From the NCBI GenBank assembly GCA_049602155.1, contig JBMYRH010000021.1, positions 1 to 64,000 of the forward strand: a stretch of 64,000 nt of DNA, in the 5' to 3' direction. Below the pieces are notes generated by a model. That model had not been told where the DNA came from. It ran no database searches and saw only the letters and a list, made by a program, of their open reading frames with translations. The DNA comes from JBMYRH01 sp049602155 (lineage in GTDB: Bacteria > Myxococcota_A > UBA9042 > PHBI01 > JBMYRH01). Positions 43,753 to 53,900 of this stretch are shown one piece after another; within the stretch, counting starts at the first letter, position 1; each line of letters starts with the position of its first letter. The position numbers and the translations under genes are program-made.

Positions 43753-45206
43753 GGCAGGACCAGGTAGCCATCGAGCGTGTCCATGAGCGTCTGCTTATCG
43801 TCCTCTTGGCTCGGATGGAGCTGGTCTGGGCCCATCCATGATTCGACGATGAGGGGGGTGGCCCCTCCGAGTTGGTCGATGAGGATCATGTCGTCTTTGG
43901 CGGCCTCGTAGGCGCTCCAGAGGTCGAGGTCGGTGGTGTCCATCACGCCAGGCCAAAGCAGAGGGCTGCCTCCGTTGTCGAAGTAGCTCTCGACGTAGGT
44001 CTCACCGTTCTTCAACACAATTGTCAGGAACTCGAGCTGCGCGAGGACTCCCAGTGTGTCGTAGGTGTCTCGGATGTCTTTCAGTGCAGCAGCCTGCTGC
44101 TTACAGAAGCCTCACGAGGGGGAGTGGAATATCCCCACCAGGATCTTGCCTGTGAAGCTGGCTAAGCTGGTCTCGAGTTCAAAGGAGGCGCTGTTCGGGT
44201 TGACGTCAGGCGCGGTGAAGTCCGCTGGGGTCCCGGGGACGCAGTCTTCCAGGAGTTCACTCAGGCATTCGCCAGTGTCCGGTGAGCAGCTGTCGACCGT
44301 GCACGGTTCGCCATCTTTGCAGTTCATGGGCGAGCCGTAGCAGAAGCCTGAGAGGCATCGATCATACACCGTGCACGCATCACCGTCGTCACAGAGCGTG
44401 AAGTTGGGGGCGCTCTCGAAGAGGCAGACCTCGTCGACGCATTCGCCGATCTTGCATGGGTCGTCGCTCGGGCAGAGCGGCGCCTCAGGTTCGCAGGTCC
44501 CTTGCTGGCATGTGCCCTCGAAGGCGCAGCCATTCGCACCGTCGCAGACCTTGCCATCGGGCCACATCGTTGATGTACAGGTGCCCTCGACACAGGCCTC
44601 ATCTTCGGTGCACGGATCCTTGTCACTGCAATCGAGCGCCGCCCCTGTGCAGACACCCTCGCGGCAGGCGTCGTCGAGCGTGCAGGGGTCACCGTCGTCG
44701 CACAGTGTGTCTTCCTCCAATCCGTCGCAGTCGACGGGCAGCCCGCCCCCCTCAACATCGGAGCCGACGGACGCGTCGACCTCAGGGCCATCTGCGTTAT
44801 AAGTGTCAACCCCCTCGTCGACAGCGCCGAGGTTCTCGTCAGGCTGGCCGTCTTGTGTGTCGCTCAGGGCGTCCTCGGTGTCCACCGGTCCCACGTTGGT
44901 CGTCGTGTCCGCGGCGTCTGTCTCCAGTGCCGGGGCGGCATCTTGGGGCGATGTGTCGCTGACTTCGCCGTCGGTGTCCTCGAGGGTGTCGAAGAGCGCC
45001 GGCTCCTCGCGCTGGGGTGATTCTTCGACGCTGACCTCGGTGTCCGTCGATGTGATCGAGGGCACAGTTGCGCTCGCAGGCTCCGAGGGCTGGGGCTCTA
45101 GCCCGACGTCGTTTGCTGGGGTCTCGCAACCCGTCAACGCGAGCAAGACCAAGCACACGGCCAGGGTAGGGCCGTGGGGCTGCTTCGGGTGGTCCAAGAA
45201 GTTCAC
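43749..45206 (-). CDS. Predicted selenoprotein: Cys-rich lipoprotein with thioredoxin-like domain, active site UGFC
   Basis: Two adjacent minus-strand frames join in phase across a TGA at 44114-44112, giving 485 residues from GTG 45206 (AAGG 5 nt upstream). Lipobox LLALTGC. An Asp/Thr/Ser/Glu-rich tether follows, then Cys-rich repeats (CDDGDPCTLDDACREGVCTG type, about 185-320) and a redoxin-like domain. That domain begins PADFTAPDVNPNSASF, followed by GKILVGIFHSPS-U-GFC-KQQAAAL. The recoded codon is Sec365. Thioredoxin folds have CxxC here, so U-G-F-C is a plausible selenenylsulfide pair. TPLIV may be the cis-Pro loop. A hairpin follows the UGA. A simple stop would delete nearly the whole thioredoxin fold. 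Confidence 0.82.
44080..44108 (-). promoter_or_regulatory. SECIS-like hairpin of the UGFC lipoprotein gene
   Basis: Downstream of the TGA the minus strand can form GCAGCA-GGC-UGCUGC (6 bp; or 5 bp with an AGGCU loop), with a lower stem UU-C-[U]-GU/AC-[U]-GAA. The apical G lies 17 nt after the UGA, within the bacterial SECIS range of about 16-37 nt. Confidence 0.6.
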
Positions 45207-45337
45207 GTTGGCCTTATGCCCGAGCAGAGGGGCGGATTCAACCTTAGGGCGCCGGGGCGAGCCACCGCTAACGGGGGGATGTCGCGCGAAGGGTGCGCGC
45301 CGGTTCGTCATGAACTCGGCACGCATCGTTCGCGAGT

Positions 45338-46828
45338 CTAGTCGGCGTCGGGGGCGCTCAGCTTCACACGCCAGTCACAGCCATCTGCGGTGTCCATGAC
45401 CAAGATCTGCATGGCGCTGAGTTCATCACGAAGCGCATCGGCGCGGGCCCAGTCGCGGTCGCTACGGGCTGTCATGCGCTCGGCGATCTTCTGCTCGACG
45501 TCTTCACGGGAGAGGCCCATCGCCGACAGACGCTTGACCTTGACCTCCTCTTGGAAGCTGTCGTTGTCCATGCCCAAGAGCGAGAGGGCGCTGGTGACGT
45601 TGAGCAGCGCCTTGAGCGCGGGTGCGACGATAGGGCCGCCGCGCTTGCGCGCCTTCTTGTGGTTGCCGAAGCGGTTGATCGCTCGGGCGAGCTCGAAGGT
45701 GTATCCGAGGGCCTGAGCGGTGTTGAAGTCGTCGTCGAGGGCGCCATAGAAGCGCTCCTTGAAACTCCGGCCGAGCTCCAGGACGCGTTGCGCGTCCGCA
45801 CCGAGCTGCTCTGCGACGAGGTCAGCGCTCTCTTCGCCTCCCATCTGCTCCGCGACGTCTCTCGCCTCGTACAAGCGCGCCAACATGCCCAGCGCATCAG
45901 GTAGGGCCTGGTCACTCCACGGGAGAGAAGAGCGGTAGAGGTTCTGCAGGTAATAGAGTCGGAGGCTCTCTGCGGGGAAGGCTGCGAGGGCGTCGCGGAT
46001 GTTGATCACGTTGCCCAGGCTTTTGCCCATCTTCTGGCCGCCGGTCATGGTTAGCAGCCCGTTGTGCATCCAATACCGCGTGAACTGAGCGCCATGCCCG
46101 CACTCGGACTGCGCCACCTCGTTCTCATGATGGGGAAAGACGAGGTCGAGGCCGCCGCCGTGGATATCGATGGTCTCACCGAGGCAGGCGCCAGCCATGG
46201 CCGAGCACTCGATGTGCCAGCCAGGGCGCCCTTCGCCCCAGGGCGACTCCCAGGATGGCTCCCCAGGCTTCACGGCCTTCCAAAGCGCAAAGTCCGCTGG
46301 GTTACGCTTACCGGGGACCTCGTCTGGGCTCCGCAGCTCCTTCACCTTCTGTCCGGAGAGCTTGCCGTACTCGTCAAAGCTGTCGACGCCGAACCAGACC
46401 GTGCCTTCGTTCTCATACGCGTGACCGCGCTCGATGAGCTTGCCGATGAGCGTCTGGATGTCGCTGATGGAGGTCGAGACGCGGGGCTCTTGGTCGGGGC
46501 GGATCAAGCCGAGGTTGTCGACGTCCTCGTGGAACGCGTCGATGTAGCGCTGCGCGAGGGCGAGGGGGGCTTCACCTGTCTCGGCGGAGCGCACGATGAT
46601 CTTGTCGTCCACGTCTGTGAAGTTGCGCACGAAGGTGACGTCCCAGTCTCGGTGCCGGAGGTACCGCACAAAGGCGTCAAAGACCACCATCGCGCGCGCA
46701 TGACCGATGTGGCAGTGGTCGTAGACCGTCATGCCACAGACGTAGAGGCGGATCTTGCCCTCGTCGATCGGCGTGAATGCTTCGATACTTCGAGAGAGTG
46801 TGTTGTAGAGGCGGAAGGGGACGGCCAT
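45338..46828 (-). CDS. cysS: Cysteinyl-tRNA synthetase
   Basis: 496 residues. Class I synthetase with the HIGH-like motif HIGH (40-43), zinc-site Cys31, CSA and HHENE (FPHHENEVAQSECGHG), and the KMSKS-like loop KMGKSLGNVINI, with Gly in place of Ser. The C-terminal anticodon-binding helical bundle includes DWARADALRDELS. AGGAG lies 9 nt before the ATG. Charges tRNA-Cys in the cytoplasm. It lies between the selenoprotein lipoprotein gene and folE on one strand. Confidence 0.95.
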   Translation of the reverse strand: MAVPFRLYNTLSRSIEAFTPIDEGKIRLYVCGMTVYDHCHIGHARAMVVFDAFVRYLRHRDWDVTFVRNFTDVDDKIIVRSAETGEAPLALAQRYIDAFHEDVDNLGLIRPDQEPRVSTSISDIQTLIGKLIERGHAYENEGTVWFGVDSFDEYGKLSGQKVKELRSPDEVPGKRNPADFALWKAVKPGEPSWESPWGEGRPGWHIECSAMAGACLGETIDIHGGGLDLVFPHHENEVAQSECGHGAQFTRYWMHNGLLTMTGGQKMGKSLGNVINIRDALAAFPAESLRLYYLQNLYRSSLPWSDQALPDALGMLARLYEARDVAEQMGGEESADLVAEQLGADAQRVLELGRSFKERFYGALDDDFNTAQALGYTFELARAINRFGNHKKARKRGGPIVAPALKALLNVTSALSLLGMDNDSFQEEVKVKRLSAMGLSREDVEQKIAERMTARSDRDWARADALRDELSAMQILVMDTADGCDWRVKLSAPDAD

Positions 46829-46858
46829 AAGGCGAGGCTCCTTAAGCGATGCGGTGGC

Positions 46859-47449
46859 TTAAGCCATCCCGAGGAGGCCCAAGAACTCTTTGCGAGTTGT
46901 CGGATCCTCTCGGAATGCGCCAAGCATCTGGCTAGTGACCATGCTGACGCCCGCCTTGTGGACGCCGCGCGTGGTCATGCATTGGTGGGACGCCTCCAGG
47001 ACGACGGCGACCCCGAGGGGCTGTAAAACGTCCTGAATTGCGTTTGCGATTTGTGCGGTCATCTTCTCTTGGATCTGCAAGCGCTTGGCGTAGACCTCTA
47101 ATACGCGCGCCAGCTTGCTGATCCCGACGACGCGCTTGTTCGGGAGATAGCCGATGTGGGCGTGGCCAATGATTGGCGCCAAGTGATGCTCGCAGTGGCT
47201 CTCGAATGGGATCTCTTTCAGCAAGACGATCTCGTCGTAGCCCTCGACCTCGTGGAAGGTGCGACGGAGCAGCTCTCTCGGATCTTCCTGGTAGCCGTTA
47301 AACCACTCGCCATAGGCTCGCACGACTCGGTCAGGGGTCCCGAGGAGGCCCTCGCGAGTGGGATCGTCGCCGGCGTAGGCTAAGAGCGTGCGGACGGCAG
47401 CTTCAGCCTCAGCCTTAGAGGGGCGCCCGTTATTGGATGTGTCTGCCAC
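46859..47449 (-). CDS. folE: GTP cyclohydrolase I
   Basis: 196 residues, GTG start. T-fold enzyme making 7,8-dihydroneopterin triphosphate from GTP, the first step of folate/pterin synthesis. Zinc ligands and motifs are present: ESHCEHHLAPIIGHAHIGYLP, VVGISKLARVLEVYAKRLQIQE and EASHQCMTTRGVHK. Length and order are typical of FolE1. It starts 100 bp after sufE on the same strand. Confidence 0.95.
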   Translation of the reverse strand: MADTSNNGRPSKAEAEAAVRTLLAYAGDDPTREGLLGTPDRVVRAYGEWFNGYQEDPRELLRRTFHEVEGYDEIVLLKEIPFESHCEHHLAPIIGHAHIGYLPNKRVVGISKLARVLEVYAKRLQIQEKMTAQIANAIQDVLQPLGVAVVLEASHQCMTTRGVHKAGVSMVTSQMLGAFREDPTTRKEFLGLLGMA

Positions 47450-47549
47450 GTAGTGCCCCGTATGAGGGTTCGAATGGGTCGGCCTGCGTCAGGCTGAGCC
47501 TTCTAGCACAGGCGGTGGAGGCGGGCTGCAAAAACCGTGTGCTTTCGGG

Positions 47550-47966
47550 TCAGCGAGCGTCCGCGACCGCGGCTGACCGTGTGAGCTCTTCGACCATGGA
47601 GAAGAAGCCGTTGCGGCGGTTGGGGCTCAAGTGCTGCTCGAGGCCGATCCGTTGGAAAAGGCCTTCGAGATCCTCGTCGAGGATGGCGCGGGGCGTCCGC
47701 CCGGACAGGCAGATGTGGAGGATCGCGATGAGCCCCTTCACGATCGCCGAGTCGCTGTCGCCCCGGAACTCGATGGTAGGAGTCTCGCCGTCGATGATCT
47801 CGCTCTTCAGCCAGACCTGGCTCATGCAGCCCCGGACTTTGTACGTGTCCGTTTTGTATGCCTCTTCGAGTTCGGGGAGCTTCCGGCCCAGCGCAATGAT
47901 GTACTGGTAGCGGTCTGTCCAGTCGTCGAAGAATGTAAGCCTTGTCTCTAGTTCGGCTGCGTCCAC
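47550..47966 (-). CDS. sufE: Fe-S assembly sulfur acceptor SufE
   Basis: 138 residues, GTG with GGAGGG upstream. SufE takes persulfide sulfur from SufS. Core motifs are FFDDWTDRYQYIIALGRKLP, the active Cys47 in YKVRGCMSQVWL, and AIVKGLIAILHICLSG plus LSPNRRNGFFSMVE. Normal length. Upstream of folE and cysS on the same strand, and divergent from topB with 228 bp between. Confidence 0.93.
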   Translation of the reverse strand: MDAAELETRLTFFDDWTDRYQYIIALGRKLPELEEAYKTDTYKVRGCMSQVWLKSEIIDGETPTIEFRGDSDSAIVKGLIAILHICLSGRTPRAILDEDLEGLFQRIGLEQHLSPNRRNGFFSMVEELTRSAAVADAR

Positions 47967-48060
47967 GGCGTCCCTCCGTCGACGGCTGACCTAGTCCAGG
48001 ATGAGAGGGTTGGCAAGGGCGCGGTATCCCCCGGCCGAGGCGCGGCGTTCACGAAGTCGG

Positions 48061-48089
48061 TTGACAAGCGAGGAGGCCTCGACAATTTT
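48061..48089 (+). promoter_or_regulatory. Possible sigma-70-type promoter for topB
   Basis: TTGACA at 48061-48066 is followed, after 17 nt, by AATTTT, a weak -10. It lies about 105 bp before the topB ATG in a 228-bp divergent region. Only the -35 is strong. Confidence 0.25.
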
Positions 48090-48194
48090 CGCGTCCTCGG
48101 AGACGGGAGAGGCACGCGCAAGAGTCGCCCCGCTCACATCACTCACGAGACTACACTACGAGCCCCTGAGGGGACTCGCGCCTGGAGCAGCTGA

Positions 48195-50867
48195 ATGGGC
48201 AAGCGCCTCGTCATTGCAGAGAAACCCAGTGTCGCCCTCGATATGGCGAACGCCCTCGGTCCCTACGATGTGGGTAAGGACAAAGAGTGGTACGAGACCT
48301 CTGACTTCGTGATCACGTACGCCGTCGGTCACCTCTTGGAGCTCGTCGCTCCCGAGGTCTACAATGAGAAGTGGAAAAATTGGTCGCTCAAGCAGCTCCC
48401 GATGCTTCCAGAGGCGTTCAAGTACACACCCCGCGACAAGAAGGCTGCGACACGCCTGAAGGTCATAAAGAAGCTGGCGCATCGCAAGGATGTCTCTGGC
48501 ATCATCAACGGCTGCGATGCCGGGCGTGAAGGTGAGCACATCTTCCGCACCATCCTGGGGCAGCTCGACAGTGAGCTGCCGACACAGCGCTTGTGGCTCT
48601 CAAGCATGACCGAGCGCGCGATCATCAAGGGCTTTCAAGAGCTGAAGGACTCCAAGGGCTACGACTCGCTTGCAGCCGCAGCTGCCAGCCGCTCAGAGGC
48701 GGACTGGCTTATCGGCATGAACGCCACCCGCGCGCTGACGCGCCGGCTTAAGAGCTTCTCTTACGAGGGGGCTTGGAGCGCAGGGCGCGTTCAAACGCCG
48801 ACCCTCGCCATGTGCGTGGACCGCGAGCTTGAAGTCCTCCACCACGTCCCAAGGACCTATTGGGAGTTCATGGGGCACTTCGAGGCGGATGATCACGCCT
48901 ACGAGGCCAAGTACCGCGCTGACGCCAACAGCGATGTGGACAGCGAGCATTCGACGCGCATCTTTGACCGCGCTCGGATGGAGGCCGTTCAGGCAGGGCT
49001 CGCCAAAGCCAAGACGGGCAAGGCGTCCGAGAAGCGCACCCGCCGCCAAGAGAAGCCGCCGCTCCCATACGACCTCACCAGTCTGCAGCGTCAGACCGGC
49101 ATGACTGCGAAGCGCACACAGGACGTCGCGCAGGCGCTCTACGAGCGTCACAAGCTCCTGAGCTACCCACGAACCGACTCCCGCTACCTGCCCGAGGATC
49201 AGCGCGCGCAGCTCTCCACCGTCTTGTCGATGGTTGGAGGGCTCCCTGTGCTCAAGCCCGTGGTCGAGCGTATCCAGGCGGACGGCCCGATGAACCTCGA
49301 CAGGGTCTTCGACGACAAGCGAGTCACGGATCACCACGCCATCGTGCCCGTGGGGATCCCAATGGCGGGGCAGCTCGATGACACCGAGCGCCGCGTCTAC
49401 GACATCGTCACGCGTCAGTTCCTCGCGTCGCTGATGCCTCCCGCGCACTGGGAGCACGTCACCCGGACCACGACCGTGGTGTCCGACGGCGAGCACCACT
49501 TCAGGAGCGTCGGCAAGCGCTTGGTCGAGCCGGGGTGGCAGTTCGCGATGGGCAAGGACGTGGGCGCAGGCTCTCCGCTCCAGGCCCTTAACCCCGCCGA
49601 GAATGCGACTGTGCTGTTGTCCTCGGTCGACACAATCGAGAGCGAGACCAAGCCGCCAGGGCGCCTCACAGATGCATCGTTGCTTCGCAAAATGGAGACC
49701 TGTGGGAAGGACCTTGAGGATGCAGATTTCAGCGCGGCTATGGGGACCCGCGGGCTCGGCACTCCGGCGACCCGCGCGGACACCATCGAGCGCTTGATTC
49801 GTCGTGGCTACCTGGCGCGTGAAGGGCGCTCTCTCCGAGCGACAGCCAAGGCGATTCGCCTCGTGGATGTGCTGCAGCGAGCGGGGGCTATCCGCCTGAC
49901 TTCGGCAGATCTCACCGGCGACATGGAGCACAAGCTCGCTCAGGTCGAAGACGGTGCGCTTGAGCGCGGCCAGTACATGAGGCTCATCAGCGAGAACACC
50001 GCGGACCTGACCGACCTCTTGGTTCAGTTCGACTTCGACACGCTCTACGGGCCCGAGAAGTCTGTGGGGAACCTGGAGGGCAACGCCAAGCAGTCGGTTT
50101 GGGAGACGGCGTGGGGCTACGCGAGTGAGGCCGAGGAGCCCTTCTTCATTTGGAAAGATGTCCAAGGGCATGTCCTCTTGCCAGAGGAGATGCGCCGGAT
50201 GCTGGAGGCCGAGGATGGCCGCATCGGCCCCGTGACGCTCTACCCCGCCCGAGGTGGAAGCCGCGGGGGGTACCAGGCCAAGCTTCGTCTCCGCCGCCGA
50301 ACGGAGGAAGAGTACGCCAAGCAGTTGGCCAAGAAGACGGCGCGCGCGCCGAGCCGTTGGATCGTCGAGGTCGAGTCTCTCGATGGCTCCCGACAGCGTG
50401 TTGATGAAGACGAAGAGAAGATCGGCCCCTTCTTGGTGACCCCAGCTGGGTGGCAGATCATAGAGACCACAGGCCGCTGGGCTGACGCAGAGCATCTAGA
50501 CGGAGAGCGCCCGAAGGCGGTCCTCCCGAAGCTCGTCTGCGAGCGACCGATGACGCCACAAGAGGCCGAGCAGTTCTTCATGGAGGGCAAGACGGACCTG
50601 CTGGGGAGCTTCATCTCCCGCCGCGGCAAGCCCTTCCGTGCCCGCTTGATCTTGAAGGCAAATGGACGACATGGGTTCGAGTTTGAGCCACGTAAACCTC
50701 GAGCACCTCGCGGCGCCCCGAAGGCTGACGGGGACGCGAAGGCGGAGGCAAAGGCAGCCCCTAAGGGCAAGGCCGCGAAGTCGAAGGCGAAGTCACCAAA
50801 GTCGAAGGCGAAGTCACCAAAGTCCAAGGCGAAGAAGGCGAGCAGCTCTTCTGCAAAGCCAAGCTGA
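48195..50867 (+). CDS. topB: DNA topoisomerase III (TopB) with Lys/Ser-rich tail
   Basis: 890 residues. A type IA topoisomerase: Toprim with LVIAEKPSVALDMANAL and GCDAGREGEHI (about 106-116), and the catalytic Tyr in LLSYPRTDSRYLP (about 324). DKRVTDHHAIVPVGIP and the cap domains follow. The shape and length match TopB rather than TopA; no zinc ribbons. The last 50 residues (AAPKGKAAKSKAKS, KSPKSKAK repeats, ending SSSSAKPS) form a basic histone-H1-like tail, which may hold it on DNA. TopB decatenates and processes recombination intermediates. GGAG precedes the ATG. Confidence 0.9.
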   Translation: MGKRLVIAEKPSVALDMANALGPYDVGKDKEWYETSDFVITYAVGHLLELVAPEVYNEKWKNWSLKQLPMLPEAFKYTPRDKKAATRLKVIKKLAHRKDVSGIINGCDAGREGEHIFRTILGQLDSELPTQRLWLSSMTERAIIKGFQELKDSKGYDSLAAAAASRSEADWLIGMNATRALTRRLKSFSYEGAWSAGRVQTPTLAMCVDRELEVLHHVPRTYWEFMGHFEADDHAYEAKYRADANSDVDSEHSTRIFDRARMEAVQAGLAKAKTGKASEKRTRRQEKPPLPYDLTSLQRQTGMTAKRTQDVAQALYERHKLLSYPRTDSRYLPEDQRAQLSTVLSMVGGLPVLKPVVERIQADGPMNLDRVFDDKRVTDHHAIVPVGIPMAGQLDDTERRVYDIVTRQFLASLMPPAHWEHVTRTTTVVSDGEHHFRSVGKRLVEPGWQFAMGKDVGAGSPLQALNPAENATVLLSSVDTIESETKPPGRLTDASLLRKMETCGKDLEDADFSAAMGTRGLGTPATRADTIERLIRRGYLAREGRSLRATAKAIRLVDVLQRAGAIRLTSADLTGDMEHKLAQVEDGALERGQYMRLISENTADLTDLLVQFDFDTLYGPEKSVGNLEGNAKQSVWETAWGYASEAEEPFFIWKDVQGHVLLPEEMRRMLEAEDGRIGPVTLYPARGGSRGGYQAKLRLRRRTEEEYAKQLAKKTARAPSRWIVEVESLDGSRQRVDEDEEKIGPFLVTPAGWQIIETTGRWADAEHLDGERPKAVLPKLVCERPMTPQEAEQFFMEGKTDLLGSFISRRGKPFRARLILKANGRHGFEFEPRKPRAPRGAPKADGDAKAEAKAAPKGKAAKSKAKSPKSKAKSPKSKAKKASSSSAKPS

Positions 50868-50929
50868 GCTATTCAGCGTTGCAGGGAGTGGTCAGTCTTT
50901 CCTACTCTGGGTGAGCCAAGGGGGGAGTT

Positions 50930-53900
50930 GTGTCGATACGTCATCCGTTCACGCTGTGTGTCATCGTGGGCTGTTTTGTTGCGAGTGGTTGTGGTTCAGC
51001 GACCGCTCCAGGCGGCGATACGGCACTGGACGCTGAGGGCGGACAGGGCGCGTCTGCGCCCGCATCGGACGCGGAGAGTCAGGACGCTGCAGTGGCCTCC
51101 CCGGACCCGAACCGTTGGGGAGATCGGGCCGACACGGGGGTGACTGAGGCCGACGTGCCGAGCGCCCTCGAAGACAGCGCTGTCACGGATGCCGGTGGGG
51201 GAGACCCTGCGCCGTCAGACACCGAGGACACCGGGCCATGCCCAGGTTGCTTTGGGGCCCCTTGCGAAGAGGATCTCGACTGCAACAGCGGCTGGTGCGT
51301 GGAAGGGCCTGACGGCGCGATGTGCACCAAGACCTGCAGCGCAGACTGCCCTGAGCTGTTCAGCTGTCAGTCGGTGAGCGCGGGTGGTGACCCGGTCTAC
51401 ATCTGCATCTACGACCACATCCGGGCGTGCCGGCCTTGTGACGACCCAGCTGACTGCGTCCACCCGCTGACGGCGAACGCTGCGGCCTGCATTGAGGGGG
51501 CGACGAGCGCTGACGGCGCCTTTTGTGCGACCCCATGTGGGGGGACAGGGCTGTGCCCGAGCGGCATGGTGTGTGAGGAGGTCGAAGGCGAGAGTGTGTG
51601 CCTGCCAGGAGACGGGACCTGCACCTGCTCGGACTCCGCGATCGCCGAGCAGGCGACCACCAGCTGCGCTCAGGTCAACGACGCTGGGAGTTGCGACGGC
51701 GCCCGTGTGTGTTTACCCGAGGGGCTGACCGCGTGTGACGCGGCCATGCCGCTCGTGGAGAGCTGTAACGAGGTCGACGACGATTGCGACGGCGTGCTCG
51801 ATGAGGGCTTCGAAGAGGTGGGTCAGGCCTGTGATGGCGACGACGACGACGCGTGCCTCGATGGGGTCTGGGGCTGCACAGCGGAGGGGCTGACCTGCGA
51901 TGATAACGAGGCCAGCATGGTCGAGGTCTGCGACACGGAAGACAACGACTGCGACGGAGAGGTCGACGAGGGCTTTGAGCAGCTCGGAGAGCCGTGCGAC
52001 GGAAACGACGAAGACCTGTGCACAGACGGGGCGTGGATTTGCTCTGCTCAGGGGCTTGAGTGTGATGACGATGAGGGCACTGCCGTAGAGCAGTGCAATG
52101 GTCTCGATGACGATTGCGACGGCGAGACCGACGAGGCCTTCGCGACACTCGGCGACGCGTGTGACGGCGAGGACGCCGACCTCTGCACCAACGGCGTGGT
52201 GGTCTGCGCTGAGGACGGCGCTGGCGTGAGCTGCGAGGAGTCGGACCTTGAGGTCGCCGAGGTCTGCAACACGATCGACGATGACTGCGATGGCGCGATC
52301 GATGAGGGGATTGAGGGCAAAGACACCCCCTGTGACGGCGATGACGCGGACCTCTGCACGGACGGGACTTGGATCTGCACCCTCGATGGGTTGGCCTGTG
52401 ACGATTCGCCTGAGGCGGTCGTCGAGGTGTGCGATGAGATCGATAACGACTGTGATGGCGAAATCGACGAGGACTTCGAGGCCAAAGGCAGCCCCTGCGA
52501 TGGCAACGATGAGGACCTATGTCTCGACGGTGTCTGGGCCTGCGAGGCACAGGGCTTGGCGTGTAATGACGACGCCTCATCGTCTGTGGAGACGTGCAAC
52601 GGCCTCGACGACGACTGCGATGACTCGGTGGACGAGACCTTCCCGACGCTCGGCGGCGCGTGTGACGGCGAGGACAGCGACTTGTGCGCCAATGGCGAGT
52701 TGGTCTGCGCGAATGACAGCGTCAGCGTGGTCTGCCTGGAGGCGGGTGGCGGCATCGTGGAGAGCTGCAACGGGCTCGACGATGACTGCGATGGTGTCGT
52801 GCCGGACGATGAGGCGGACTCAGATGGAGACGGCGTCCGCGTCTGTGGCGGAGACTGCAATGACCTGACCGGGGCGATCAAGCCGGGGGTCGAAGAGCTA
52901 TGCAACGCCATCGACGACGACTGCGACAGTGCCACTGACGAGGCTTTCAAGGCCGATGGTGAGTTCACGTTGACCGACATCAACGGGGACGCTGGGCTCG
53001 TGCTTGGCGATGGGTGCGGTGTCGGCGCTTGCACTGAAGGCACAGTGGTCTGTGGGCCAGGCGGAGACGCCCTTGCGTGTACGACACACGTCGACGCGAG
53101 CGTGGAGAGCTGTGATGCTGAAGACAACGACTGTGATGGCGAGGTTGACGAGACCTTCAAGCCAGGCGGCGTCTTCACCTATGAAGATATCGATGGGACT
53201 GGCGTGCCGCTTGGCGAGCCCTGCGGCTTCGGGGCCTGCGCCGGAGGCGAAGCCATCTGCACGGAGGACGGCGATGCGATGACCTGCTCGACGCTCGGGG
53301 CGGCCTCCAACGAGGTGTGCAACGGCACGGATGACGACTGCGATGGGACTACGGATGAAGGCACGACGCTCATCAACGACGTCGCTGCGCTGTCTGCAGC
53401 GGGGTGCAAGGTCGCAGGCGTATGCGGTCAGCCCGGCGTCACCATGGCGACGTGCGAGGGGGGCGCCTACAGCTGCGCTTACAGTGCGCCAAACTATCAG
53501 GTAGAAGAGTCATTCTGTGACTCGGGCGACAACGACTGCGACGGCTTGGTCGATGAGTCCCTCTCCACCGATTGGGACGGAGATGGGCACTACCTCCCCG
53601 GGTCCTGCGCCGTGCCTGCGGACGACTGTGACGACACCAAGGACGTCGTCCATCCGGCTTACCCTGAGACGTGTGACGGCGTGGATAACAACTGCGACAA
53701 CATCGTCGATCCACCAGGGAGTGCGTTGTGTACGACGCTCTACCAGGATGGCGATGGCGACAACTACGGCTCTGGGTTGCCGTCCTGCCGGTGCGACACT
53801 AGCGGTGGGTGGACAGCCACCACCCCCGGAGACTGTTATGAGGACAACGCACAGGCGAAGCCTGGACAGACGAGCTACTTCTCCTCGGACCGCGGAGACG

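Noticed and set aside
47460..47480. GGTTCGAAT-like tRNA T-loop
   Set aside because: No matching acceptor or anticodon stems around it.
48693..50495. 600-codon open frame antisense to topB
   Set aside because: It mirrors the strong codon bias of topB, has no recognisable motif and no ribosome site; topB has complete family motifs.
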